From UBA4207 sp964352405 (GTDB lineage Bacteria > Bdellovibrionota > Bacteriovoracia > Bacteriovoracales > Bacteriovoracaceae), in NCBI GenBank assembly GCA_964352405.1, contig CAYGRY010000001.1:62001-126000 (forward strand): DNA of 64,000 nt, read 5' to 3'. Below the pieces are notes generated by a model, which saw only the letters and a list, made by a program, of their open reading frames with translations, was not told the origin of the DNA and did not search any database. Positions 34,271 to 42,052 of this stretch are shown here, piece after piece. The position numbers were made by a program, and so were the translations under genes. Each line of letters opens with the position of its first letter. The first letter of the stretch is position 1.

Positions 34271-35232
34271 AAATACTTTTTGTACTTTTTGGCTTATTAC
34301 TAAGTCAGTCATTATTAGCATCCCCAAGCGAAGTCACGGTTGGGGCTTTTGTTAATAATATTCAAAGTCTTGATTTAAAAACTCATAGTTATAATGCCGA
34401 TGTTTATATTTGGTTTAAGTGGAAAGATTCTGAAATTGATCCTTCTGAATCATTCGAATTTGTTAACCCACAAGATCTATGGGGGCACACTCAAACCAAG
34501 GCATACGAAAAACCTGACAAACTAGAAACTGGAGAACTTTACCAAGTTGTTCGTGTTCATGGTCGCTTTGGAACTAAGTTTGATCTAAGTAATTATCCTT
34601 TTGATGTTCAAAGACTAACAGTTGAATTTGAAGATAATTCTGCTGAGGCGGGAGCAATTAAATATATTGCCGATACTGATGCAGTATCAGTGAATGAGAA
34701 ACTCCAACTTCCTGGCTTTATTTTTGGCAATCCGACTCTTTCAATATTAGAGCAAAAATATTCATCCAATTTTGGTGATCCAAGGATTGATGGCAAATCA
34801 AGATACTCTAGAGTTCGTATTGAACTTCCTATCCACAGGCCTCGTGGCGCTTACGCTATAAAGTTCCTACTTCCAATTTTTTGCGTAGTATTCTGTGCTT
34901 CACTCATGTTCTTATTTAGCCCTAAGTACGTTGATGCCAGGGTTGGCGTTGGCATTACAGCACTTCTCACAATCGTTGCGCTTCAGTTAACCCTTGGAGA
35001 CAACCTGCCAGAAGTCGATTACCTTGTTTTGATTGATAAGATTTATCTTGGTGCTTATATCTATGTTGTAGCAGGCCTATCTTTAGTTGTTAGAACAACT
35101 TGGATGCTAGAGCTTCATGAAGAAGATCCTGCTGTACTCGCTAAGGCAAACAGACTCGATCTTATAGCCCTCGCTATTTCTTCATCACTATTTTTATTTG
35201 GTGTTATGGTCTTGCTCATCTCTGCGATGTAG
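34267..35232 (+). CDS. Prokaryotic pentameric ligand-gated ion channel (Cys-loop receptor homologue)
   Basis: 321 residues from GTG, overlapping the helicase stop by 4 bases. Signal peptide (ends SLLAS), then an extracellular beta-sandwich domain with the family's loop DLSNYPFDVQRLTVEFED (near 104-121) lacking the animal Cys pair, as in GLIC and ELIC. Four membrane helices follow; M2 is ARVGVGITALLTIVALQLTL and is preceded by a charged turn. Such channels open on protons or amines; ligand unknown. Coupling to an RNA helicase gene is odd and may be chance. Confidence 0.88.
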   Translation: MKILFVLFGLLLSQSLLASPSEVTVGAFVNNIQSLDLKTHSYNADVYIWFKWKDSEIDPSESFEFVNPQDLWGHTQTKAYEKPDKLETGELYQVVRVHGRFGTKFDLSNYPFDVQRLTVEFEDNSAEAGAIKYIADTDAVSVNEKLQLPGFIFGNPTLSILEQKYSSNFGDPRIDGKSRYSRVRIELPIHRPRGAYAIKFLLPIFCVVFCASLMFLFSPKYVDARVGVGITALLTIVALQLTLGDNLPEVDYLVLIDKIYLGAYIYVVAGLSLVVRTTWMLELHEEDPAVLAKANRLDLIALAISSSLFLFGVMVLLISAM

Positions 35233-35323
35233 AGGCCTTGTCTAAACTTATATCTTACGTTCTCCCTTTACTTGTTTATTGCGACATTCCATATAGTATT
35301 AAACTTAATCAGAGGATTAAAAA

Positions 35324-36250
35324 ATGAACGCACTTCTGCCAATTCTCTTCGCGATTGCCATTTTACCAGCAACTGCTTGTGCTACCTTTTCAAGTAATAT
35401 CACTAAGACTCTAAAAGAAGACGGTCGTTTCACTGTGCTTACTAAAGCCCTAGAAGTCACAGCTCTTGATGAAGCCTTAGAGCACGATAAGTACACAGTC
35501 TTTGCTCCAACAGATGCAGCTTTTGCTAATCTTCCGGCCGGAACACTTAATGATCTTCTTTCTAAGCCAGAGCAACTTAAGGCGATTCTTTTGTTTCATG
35601 TTGTAGAAGGTAAGTTTAAAGCGAAAAAAGTTGCAAATAAAGTTGGATTAAAAACTCTGTCTAATGAATTTGTTTTAGTTAAGGATCTTTCTTTTGAAGA
35701 AACTGATGTTAAAGCATCAAATGGTGTTATTCATATCCTAAACTCAGTACTAACTCCTAATGCAATTCCTGCTGATCCATCAACTAGAGAAATTGTAGAT
35801 ATCGAAAAGTATATGGGCCTATGGTATGAAATTGGTCGTTATGCAAACCCATTTCAAAAAGAGTGCGGACAAACAACGGCGAATTACTTTCTTAGAGATG
35901 ATGGAAAAGTAAACGTTCTTAATACTTGTAAGCTTTTAGAAAATCCTACAAAGATTCAAGAAGGTAAGGCCATCGCACTAGTGAAAGATAAAGAGACCAA
36001 TTCGGTACTAGCTGTCTCTTTTGTTCCATTCTTTAATCGCTTTGGTCTTTTCGCGGGTGACTATAGAATTCTAGAACTTGGTGCTGACTATGAATGGGTT
36101 ATGGTTGGTGATGCTAAAAGAGAATACTTTTGGATGCTATCTAGAACGGCTGAGCTTGATGAGACTCTTTATAATGATCTAAAGGCAAAAGCTGAAACAC
36201 TTGGTTATGACTCTTCTAAGGTTAAGAAGACTCCTACTTGGATAGATTAG
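35324..36250 (+). CDS. Exported fasciclin (FAS1)-lipocalin fusion protein
   Basis: 308 residues, AGAGGA ribosome site. Signal peptide ends near ATAC, so it could be lipid-anchored. Residues about 25-145 are a FAS1 domain: YTVFAPTDAAF as H1, LLFHVVEG, and NGVIHILNSVL as H2. Residues about 155-300 are a bacterial lipocalin (Blc-like): YMGLWYEIGRYANPFQ, CGQTTANY, GDYRILELG and WMLSRT. FAS1 domains mediate adhesion and lipocalins carry lipids or small hydrophobic molecules. The combination in one protein is uncommon. It stands alone. Confidence 0.88.
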   Translation: MNALLPILFAIAILPATACATFSSNITKTLKEDGRFTVLTKALEVTALDEALEHDKYTVFAPTDAAFANLPAGTLNDLLSKPEQLKAILLFHVVEGKFKAKKVANKVGLKTLSNEFVLVKDLSFEETDVKASNGVIHILNSVLTPNAIPADPSTREIVDIEKYMGLWYEIGRYANPFQKECGQTTANYFLRDDGKVNVLNTCKLLENPTKIQEGKAIALVKDKETNSVLAVSFVPFFNRFGLFAGDYRILELGADYEWVMVGDAKREYFWMLSRTAELDETLYNDLKAKAETLGYDSSKVKKTPTWID

Positions 36251-36282
36251 ACATCATTCGTTTCAAACTTTAGTATGGGTTA

Positions 36283-37464
36283 ATGAATAAACGCTTATAC
36301 TTTGCCTTATTATATTTTGCAGAAGGCGCTCCCATCGGATTTATCTGGTGGGCCCTTCCTGCTATCTTAGCTGAACGTGGCTTTGAACTTACTGAAGTTT
36401 CTAAACTTACTGCCTTGGCCGCCCTTCCTTGGAGCTTAAAGTTTTTTGCCGCTCCGGCTGTCGACTTACTTTCTCGAAAGTTTGGACTCAAACCACCTTT
36501 ATTAATTGCTCAAGCCATCATGGCAATTACAGCTCTAAGTTTTTTCCCGACGATTGAAGCTGGTAACCTTAATTACTTAACATTACTTCTCATGCTTCAT
36601 TCAACTTTTGCAGCCATTCAAGATGTTTGTATTGATGCCTTAGCTGTTAAATCAGTTCCTGATGACGAGATGGGACGAGTCAACGGCGCTATGCAGGCGG
36701 GCATGCTTGTTGGCAGGTCTTTATTTGGTGGCGCTAGTCTCATGCTTATTCATAAGCTCGGTCTAGAGTTCACATGTGCTGCACTCGCCGGTGCGATTAT
36801 CATTAGTAGCATAAGTCTTTTCACCAGAGCGGAGCCTAAAGAGCCTCATCAGCTTGATGTTAAACAGTATTTTACTGGTTTAAAACTATTACTTCTTGAA
36901 AGAAAAACTTGGGTTTTAATTGCAACGGCCTTCATAGCAAGTCTTTCATTTGAAGGCTTGGCGGGGATTGCTAGCGCAGCATTGGTTAAAGTAGGAGTCC
37001 CTGCATCTATTCGCGGCCCGCTATACGCAATTGGAGTTCCACTTGCGATGTTGGTTGGCGCCTTATTTGGTGGAAAACTTTCAGATGCATACTCCAAAGG
37101 AAAGCTTCTTTCTCATGCCACAAAGCTTTGTGCCTTTTGCGCCGTTGCTACTGCCGCATTATTAGACACAAAGTCGGACTACTTAGTTCTTTCAAGTGCC
37201 ATGGTGATCTTTTACTTTTCCATTGGATTGTTAACTTCAAGTCTTTACGCCTATCTCATGAGTCATTCCAACAAAGACTTCCCTGCGTTTGCCTTTAGTC
37301 TTTTTATGGCCATGACGAATTTCTCTGAATCAAGTGCTACAGTCTTTGTTGGTAAATTTGCGCCAATCTGGGGCTATTCAGCTAGTACTGCCGTTCCTGC
37401 ACTAGCTAGTTTGCTTATTGTTATCCTTATCATATCAAAATCAGAAGATACTAACCCCTCGTAA
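36283..37464 (+). CDS. MFS transporter of the AmpG/AT-1 (PAT) type
   Basis: 393 residues, about 12 membrane helices. The first helix (LYFALLYFAEGAPIGFIWWALP) and AAIQDVCIDALAV in helix 4 (family pattern: QD followed by DALAV) match AmpG-like permeases that import GlcNAc-anhydroMurNAc peptides from cell-wall turnover, and the related acetyl-CoA transporters. Substrate is therefore probably a muropeptide, but this is by family only. It starts 32 bases after the fasciclin-lipocalin gene. Confidence 0.8.
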   Translation: MNKRLYFALLYFAEGAPIGFIWWALPAILAERGFELTEVSKLTALAALPWSLKFFAAPAVDLLSRKFGLKPPLLIAQAIMAITALSFFPTIEAGNLNYLTLLLMLHSTFAAIQDVCIDALAVKSVPDDEMGRVNGAMQAGMLVGRSLFGGASLMLIHKLGLEFTCAALAGAIIISSISLFTRAEPKEPHQLDVKQYFTGLKLLLLERKTWVLIATAFIASLSFEGLAGIASAALVKVGVPASIRGPLYAIGVPLAMLVGALFGGKLSDAYSKGKLLSHATKLCAFCAVATAALLDTKSDYLVLSSAMVIFYFSIGLLTSSLYAYLMSHSNKDFPAFAFSLFMAMTNFSESSATVFVGKFAPIWGYSASTAVPALASLLIVILIISKSEDTNPS

Positions 37465-37490
37465 TTACAGACAAAAGAGGTCTGTAATTA
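37462..37490. repeat. Perfect 11-base inverted repeat after the AmpG-like gene
   Basis: TAATTACAGAC (37462-37472) and GTCTGTAATTA (37480-37490) around a seven-base loop. The left arm includes the stop codon of the transporter gene. No T-run follows, so it is either an RNA-processing or termination hairpin or an operator for the phospholipase gene that begins at 37561. Confidence 0.6.
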
Positions 37491-37560
37491 AAACAGGGGG
37501 TGATGCCTAAACTCAAATGCTTTGATACTAAGAGCGCACTAAACTTTTGAGGTTCTTAAT

Positions 37561-39042
37561 ATGAAAAGTCTAAAAATTGCATTACTAGCTCTTCTACCTG
37601 CTACGCTTTTGGCAGCTCCTCCTTATGCACTATTCTCACCACATCAAGGTGATGAAGCATTTGAGAAAATGTATGACTACGTTAAAGGTGCTAAGAAGAC
37701 CGCTCACGTAACTATTTATAGCTGGTCTGATGGTGGCATCACTGATGCGATGGATGATCTCTTAACAAATAATCCTGGAGTTAAACTTCGTGTTGTTCTT
37801 CACCGTCCTCTTGGTGGAAAAAGTAGCATCCTATCTAAAGTTGCAAAATTAGAAGCCAAAGGTGCAATGTTCAAACGTGCCAAACAAAATATGCATGAAA
37901 AATTTGTTTTAGTAGATTCAAAAAATCTTTCTAACTCAAGTGCCAATATGTCTGGTGGAGCTAAAAATAGATATTCTGAAGACTTTACTTTCATTGAAGA
38001 AGAAGGCGAAGCAGAAAACAAGGCCATCATTAAGCAGTTTGAAAAAGAATTTGCTGTTATGTGGAATAGTTCTGACGATATCGTTACAAAAGACGAAACA
38101 CAAAAAGCTGATGTCTTGCCTCTTGATATCGTCTCAGCAAACTTACCTGTCAACTCTACTGCGATGACATTAATTTCAAGTTCAATGAACTCTACGATTT
38201 CAGAAAACTCAGTTAACTCTGCTGACTATAAAAAAGGTAGAATTATTGATTTGAATGATCGCTATCTTGATAATGGTGAACAACCATATATCGTTTCTAC
38301 TCAACTTATTAATGCAATTGATAATGCTGAAAAGAGTGTTTGGCTGGCCCTAAACCATTTTAACCTTTACAGCGTAAGTGAAGCCTTGATTCGTGCAGTT
38401 AAGCGTGGTGTAGATGTAAGGCTTTCTGTTGATAATCAAGAATTTAAAACAAATATTCGTGATACTGCTACTCGTCCATCGATTGAAATGACTCCAAGAT
38501 TTGTTCGCGACTTCAAAAAAATTGCTGGCAATGATAAAAAGGAAGCTCCTGTAAGAGTTCACTTTTATAGTCATGCTCCACATTTTTCTTCATGGATTCT
38601 AAATCACCATAAGTTTGCAATTATTGACAGTGAAGATCCTACAAAAACAGTACTACTAGCTGGAAGCTTTAACCTTTCTGCCAATGCTGAATTTAATCAA
38701 TTTGATAATTTAGTTGAATATAAAGGTGCTCAATTTGCTGGTCTTTATAACGACTACGCTAAACAACATGAAAACCTTTGGACTCTTAATAGAGATTCTG
38801 ATGATAAACCTAAAAAGGCTGCTATCGATTACTTTAAGACCAAATATGACGACAGCTACATTCGCTTACACGCAGCAACTCCAGAAGATGCCGTTGCTCT
38901 TACTTGGTCTGAAGCTATTAAGCTTAAAAAAGATATGAATTCAGTTGCACCTGGTATGTTCCGTCAGCTTTACAGCAAAAAAGGATGCATGTTCTTTAAC
39001 TTTGTAAAACAGACCTATTTTGGTGGTGCTGATTGTCGCTAA
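37561..39042 (+). CDS. Secreted phospholipase D-family protein
   Basis: 493 residues, signal peptide (ends LLAAP), GAGG ribosome site. Two HKD motifs: MHEKFVLVDSKN with NSSANMS behind (near 111-132), and NHHKFAIIDSED with AGSFNLS behind (near 348-373). Both H-x-K-x4-D sets are intact, so the enzyme should be active on phosphodiesters such as phospholipids or nucleic acid. A Cys pair near the C-terminus (KGCMFF and ADCR) may form a disulfide. As an exported enzyme it may attack lipids of other cells. A strong terminator follows. Confidence 0.9.
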   Translation: MKSLKIALLALLPATLLAAPPYALFSPHQGDEAFEKMYDYVKGAKKTAHVTIYSWSDGGITDAMDDLLTNNPGVKLRVVLHRPLGGKSSILSKVAKLEAKGAMFKRAKQNMHEKFVLVDSKNLSNSSANMSGGAKNRYSEDFTFIEEEGEAENKAIIKQFEKEFAVMWNSSDDIVTKDETQKADVLPLDIVSANLPVNSTAMTLISSSMNSTISENSVNSADYKKGRIIDLNDRYLDNGEQPYIVSTQLINAIDNAEKSVWLALNHFNLYSVSEALIRAVKRGVDVRLSVDNQEFKTNIRDTATRPSIEMTPRFVRDFKKIAGNDKKEAPVRVHFYSHAPHFSSWILNHHKFAIIDSEDPTKTVLLAGSFNLSANAEFNQFDNLVEYKGAQFAGLYNDYAKQHENLWTLNRDSDDKPKKAAIDYFKTKYDDSYIRLHAATPEDAVALTWSEAIKLKKDMNSVAPGMFRQLYSKKGCMFFNFVKQTYFGGADCR

Positions 39043-39064
39043 GAAATTGAATAAGAATTTAATG

Positions 39065-39090
39065 AAGGGCGCATTAAGCGCCCTTTTTTT
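39065..39090 (+). terminator. Rho-independent terminator after the phospholipase D gene
   Basis: Stem AAGGGCGC (39065-39072) with GCGCCCTT (39078-39085), loop of five, then a T-run to 39090. It ends at the 3' end of the convergent PepSY gene and may insulate it. Confidence 0.88.
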
Positions 39091-39625
39091 ATATCAAAAT
39101 TGCTAGGATTGTAACAATGGAACCAATAATCAAAGGAAGTAAGAACTTCTTTCTTAAAGATCTGCTGTAAAAACTAAGAATAATTCCTGAAATCGTCAAA
39201 AAAATCAAACCAATTCCAGCTCCAATTTCTAAAGACTTAAAAAGAGACGGGCCATGACCTTTATGTAACTCAATCATTTTCAAAAGAAAATTTGGCTGGA
39301 TTTTAATAAACTCACTTCTATTTTCTTGAACGCTAACAATATAGTGATCAACTGAGCTAGGCCTAAGAATTAAATCTTTGCCATTTACTTTTATATATTC
39401 CCATTCAAAATTAATATTATTGTTTTTAAATTGATTTTTAATCCAGTCGTTTTGTTGATTTTTTTCTATCGGTGGAAGCTCATCAACAATGAATTCCACA
39501 CTAGAAATTTTTGAACCTTTTTCACCCAACAAGTAACTAACACCTGTGATTGGCATTAATAATAAAAATGGCAAAAAGAAGGCTGCTAAATAGAGATGTA
39601 TGTTCAGATAAAGTTTACGATTCAT
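39089..39625 (-). CDS. PepSY-associated membrane protein
   Basis: 178 residues. N-terminal HLYLAAFFLPFLLLMPITGVSYLL is the first helix of PepSY-TM proteins; a periplasmic part of about 90 residues follows, then LHKGHGPSLFKSLEIGAGIGLIF... as the second helix with the family's L-H-x-G-H start, and a third helix at the end. Shorter than full PepSY-TM reductases (usually 350 or more), so it is a half-size form. Possible roles are iron or redox; not certain. Overlaps the end of the ceramidase-like gene by 11 bases. Confidence 0.75.
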   Translation of the reverse strand: MNRKLYLNIHLYLAAFFLPFLLLMPITGVSYLLGEKGSKISSVEFIVDELPPIEKNQQNDWIKNQFKNNNINFEWEYIKVNGKDLILRPSSVDHYIVSVQENRSEFIKIQPNFLLKMIELHKGHGPSLFKSLEIGAGIGLIFLTISGIILSFYSRSLRKKFLLPLIIGSIVTILAILI

Positions 39626-40295
39626 GATTTAATCTCGTGGTTAGATCAACTGGTATAAGTAAGATAAAAATTAAAGCAGCGTTCATAAGATGCCAAAGGA
39701 AATGTGAACCAAATGCATTCAGCTCACAAAGATAACCATCAAGCGTTCTAAAAACTAAACTCAATAGGAAAACCTGTAGACCAGCACTAAAATACTTAGT
39801 GTATGGATGTCTCTTTTTTCTAAACAAATATGTCACAACACTTAGAGCAATGACAGCATGAGTATAACCCAAAGATCCACCTAGAAGATGTCTTGGTTGA
39901 TAAATTTCGATCAAGATAGCTGCACAGACGAAGACGATCATTACGGCCAAGGTCTTTAAGTTCGAAAAATTAAGCAAACGTTTTTGAACAAAGACCAAAA
40001 AACTACTCATAAATAGAGCTATCGGTAAAAGGTCTGCAAGATGGGCCCAACGGGTAGCATAGGTATGAAAAAGAAAACTTCCAATACCGACTAATAAGGC
40101 CAAGAATGACAAAGAAAACATCCAAAATGATTTAGATGACTTCCAGCAATAAAAACCAAAAAAGGCTGAAAAGACGAATCCCAAATTAGATAAGGCATTA
40201 ATTGGTTCTGCCCAAAATCCGGGAAATAACCTCTCACAATAAAAATCAAGCTGCTCAAAATAGTTCATGCCAACATTTTCACTTAAAATATGCAT
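39615..40295 (-). CDS. Ceramidase-family (CREST) membrane hydrolase
   Basis: 226 residues with about seven membrane helices. Family pattern: FYCERLFPGFWAEPINALSN at the N-terminus, S-F-x3-H in GIGSFLFHTYATRWAHLADLLP, and GSHFLWHLMNA near the end. The Ser, His and Asp residues are the zinc-site positions of alkaline ceramidases. It may cleave ceramide-like lipids. Some Bacteriovorax are known to make sphingolipids, so this fits if the host belongs there. A start at 40268 matches family length slightly better than 40295. Confidence 0.82.
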   Translation of the reverse strand: MHILSENVGMNYFEQLDFYCERLFPGFWAEPINALSNLGFVFSAFFGFYCWKSSKSFWMFSLSFLALLVGIGSFLFHTYATRWAHLADLLPIALFMSSFLVFVQKRLLNFSNLKTLAVMIVFVCAAILIEIYQPRHLLGGSLGYTHAVIALSVVTYLFRKKRHPYTKYFSAGLQVFLLSLVFRTLDGYLCELNAFGSHFLWHLMNAALIFILLIPVDLTTRLNHES

Positions 40296-40327
40296 ATAAT
40301 CTATAAAAACCGAATAAGGATTTAGTA

Positions 40328-40780
40328 ATGGAAAATAACTACTGGCGTAAATGTAGTACGTGCAAAAAAGAAATTGGATTTAATTCAATTTATCAAAAAT
40401 GCTCAGTTTCAACATGTAGAAAAAATATTTATTGTTCTGTCACCTGTTGGGATGTTCACAACCCTATCATGAATCACAAAAGTGCTTGGGCCGAAGAAGA
40501 AAAAGCTCCAAGTAGAGAGGCTGCTTTAGCCGAGCAACCACGCGAACCGAAGAGGATTATTGTTTCAAGTAAATCAACAGTAAGTTCAAATAATGACTAC
40601 CCTAAAGACATCCTCATTGTAGCTTCGAAGTTAAAAAGCTACGTCAAAGATCGCTACGACATAAATACATCAGCTGGTGTGATGGATAAACTCTCCGACT
40701 TAGTCAGAGAACTTACCGACCGTGCTGTTTCGAATGCCAAAGCTGAGGGAAGAAAAACTCTAATGGACAGGGACTTTTAA
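40328..40780 (+). CDS. Zinc-finger protein with C-terminal bacterial histone fold
   Basis: 150 residues. N-terminal MYND/HIT-like zinc finger: C9-x2-C12, C25, C30, C36, C40, H44 and H50, with YCSVTCWDVH at the core. A charged linker (55-88) follows. Residues about 91-150 match Bdellovibrio-type bacterial histones: ILIVASKLKSYVKD as helix 1, NTSAGVMDKLSDLVRELTDRAV as helix 2, and GRKTLMDRDF as loop 2 with a cut-short helix 3. Zinc-finger histone variants have been reported in bacteria. The protein probably binds DNA; whether the finger binds protein or DNA is unknown. It is coupled to the ArsC-like gene. Confidence 0.85.
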   Translation: MENNYWRKCSTCKKEIGFNSIYQKCSVSTCRKNIYCSVTCWDVHNPIMNHKSAWAEEEKAPSREAALAEQPREPKRIIVSSKSTVSSNNDYPKDILIVASKLKSYVKDRYDINTSAGVMDKLSDLVRELTDRAVSNAKAEGRKTLMDRDF

Positions 40781-41118
40781 TGTATAAGATTATTCACAAC
40801 CCTAGATGCTCAAAAAGTAGACAAACTCTTGCCTTGCTTGAAGACGAGTCTGATCATGTCGAAATTATTAATTACCTAGACGGTGAACTTTCAGATGATC
40901 TTTTGAGCTTCATTTTTACAAATTTTAAAGGTAACAGCGAAGATCTTATTCGTAAGAAAGAGGATGAATACAAAAAAGTTAAAATAGATTTTTCTAGTCA
41001 AGCAAGTTTCACAAAAGCTGTATTGAAATATCCAAAAATTTTAGAAAGACCGATTGTGATAAAAGGTAAGAAGGTGGTCATTGGTCGACCACCGGAAAAT
41101 GTAAAAGAATTATTTTAA
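40780..41118 (+). CDS. ArsC-like (YfgD-type) thioredoxin-fold reductase
   Basis: 112 residues. Active-site loop HNPRCSKSRQTL with Cys10 and Arg14 (C-x3-R), then LERPIVIKGKKVVIGRPPENV as in arsenate reductase/YfgD and Spx-like proteins. Uses glutathione or thioredoxin in the family; arsenate is only one possible substrate. No other ars genes are nearby. Its ATG shares one base with the histone gene's stop, so the two are co-translated. Confidence 0.88.
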   Translation: MYKIIHNPRCSKSRQTLALLEDESDHVEIINYLDGELSDDLLSFIFTNFKGNSEDLIRKKEDEYKKVKIDFSSQASFTKAVLKYPKILERPIVIKGKKVVIGRPPENVKELF

Positions 41119-41508
41119 GATAATCTTTTTTTGGACAGCGACGCCTATCCCCCAAGCAGCATTAACAATTAGCCCGATTATAACCATTTTCATCACAACA
41201 GTAATTCCCTTTAGAGGGAAAACAACTAACATGGCAACTGCTGTTGGAAAAATTGCTCCAAGAACAGTGGCAGCTATCCAATACTTTGCTCCATGAAGTT
41301 TTTCAAGAATCACTCCAAGAGGAATTCCCCAAAGACCACCAAAGAATGATAGGGAAATAACTTTAGGAACACCAAGTGGAGCTACAGGGCTAAAGTCCCA
41401 TGGCATCGCCGGTATTTGTCCTGCAAGGAATAGCAGATAAAGACTAACTTGGTGAAAGACGATGGTTGCGATAAATCCAAAGATAAAATAAAAACTTATT
41501 TTTTTCAT
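41110..41508 (-). CDS. Conserved four-helix membrane protein, unknown
   Basis: 132 residues with four predicted membrane helices and no catalytic-looking residues. Pattern FGFIATIVFHQVSLYLLFL, then a Pro-rich loop (IPAMPWDFSPVAPLGVP), FFGGLWGIPLGVILEKL and two further helices. This type occurs across Proteobacteria as an uncharacterised inner-membrane protein. The 3' end overlaps the ArsC-like gene antisense by 9 bases. Confidence 0.75.
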   Translation of the reverse strand: MKKISFYFIFGFIATIVFHQVSLYLLFLAGQIPAMPWDFSPVAPLGVPKVISLSFFGGLWGIPLGVILEKLHGAKYWIAATVLGAIFPTAVAMLVVFPLKGITVVMKMVIIGLIVNAAWGIGVAVQKKIILK

Positions 41509-41583
41509 TTTTTGTACCCAAAATAATTACTTTTTTGTCATATTAGTTTTAATCTATAGCTCTTACAACTACACAAGGCTTAT

Positions 41584-41982
41584 ATGTTCAAACTCTTAGT
41601 ATTATTAATGTTTGTCACCTTTAAATCTAATGCGAGCGATTATATCTTTCTTGAGTGCAATTCTTGGGGTAACGACAAAACATTTGAACTTAAAGGTGAA
41701 CTAGATGAGTCTGGCTCAAACTTTCTAGACGGATATTTAGATATAAAAGCCTATGACCAAGGTAAACTTGTTTTTGATAAAAAGCGTATCGATTCAACAG
41801 GATTTTTCTGGATAGACGAAGTCCGTGGACAGCCTGTTTATCTAGCAGAACTTGTTCCCATTAATCGAGTTGGTTATAGCTTCCTCTCCATTGCTGCAAA
41901 CCATCCTATACAAAGTGGAAACAGCTACCTAACCATCAATAATATCGAATACTTAGCTGAATGTACGACAAGCTATAAATAG
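41584..41982 (+). CDS. Small exported protein, unknown
   Basis: 132 residues with a signal peptide (ends KSNASD). The mature part is rich in beta strands with two Cys (FLECNSW; LAECTTS) at opposite ends that could pair. No family recognised. Between a membrane-protein gene and the catalase-like gene; no operon evident. Confidence 0.7.
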   Translation: MFKLLVLLMFVTFKSNASDYIFLECNSWGNDKTFELKGELDESGSNFLDGYLDIKAYDQGKLVFDKKRIDSTGFFWIDEVRGQPVYLAELVPINRVGYSFLSIAANHPIQSGNSYLTINNIEYLAECTTSYK

Positions 41983-42052
41983 ACTCTTCCCCTAGCCTTT
42001 TGATAGAAACGTGATACTGCCTAGTCATCTAACCTTTAAGACTAGGACCTCA

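Noticed and set aside
40780..41118. Arsenic resistance operon
   Set aside because: The ArsC-like gene has no arsR, arsB or acr3 neighbour and is coupled to a histone-type gene, so an arsenic role is not supported by context.
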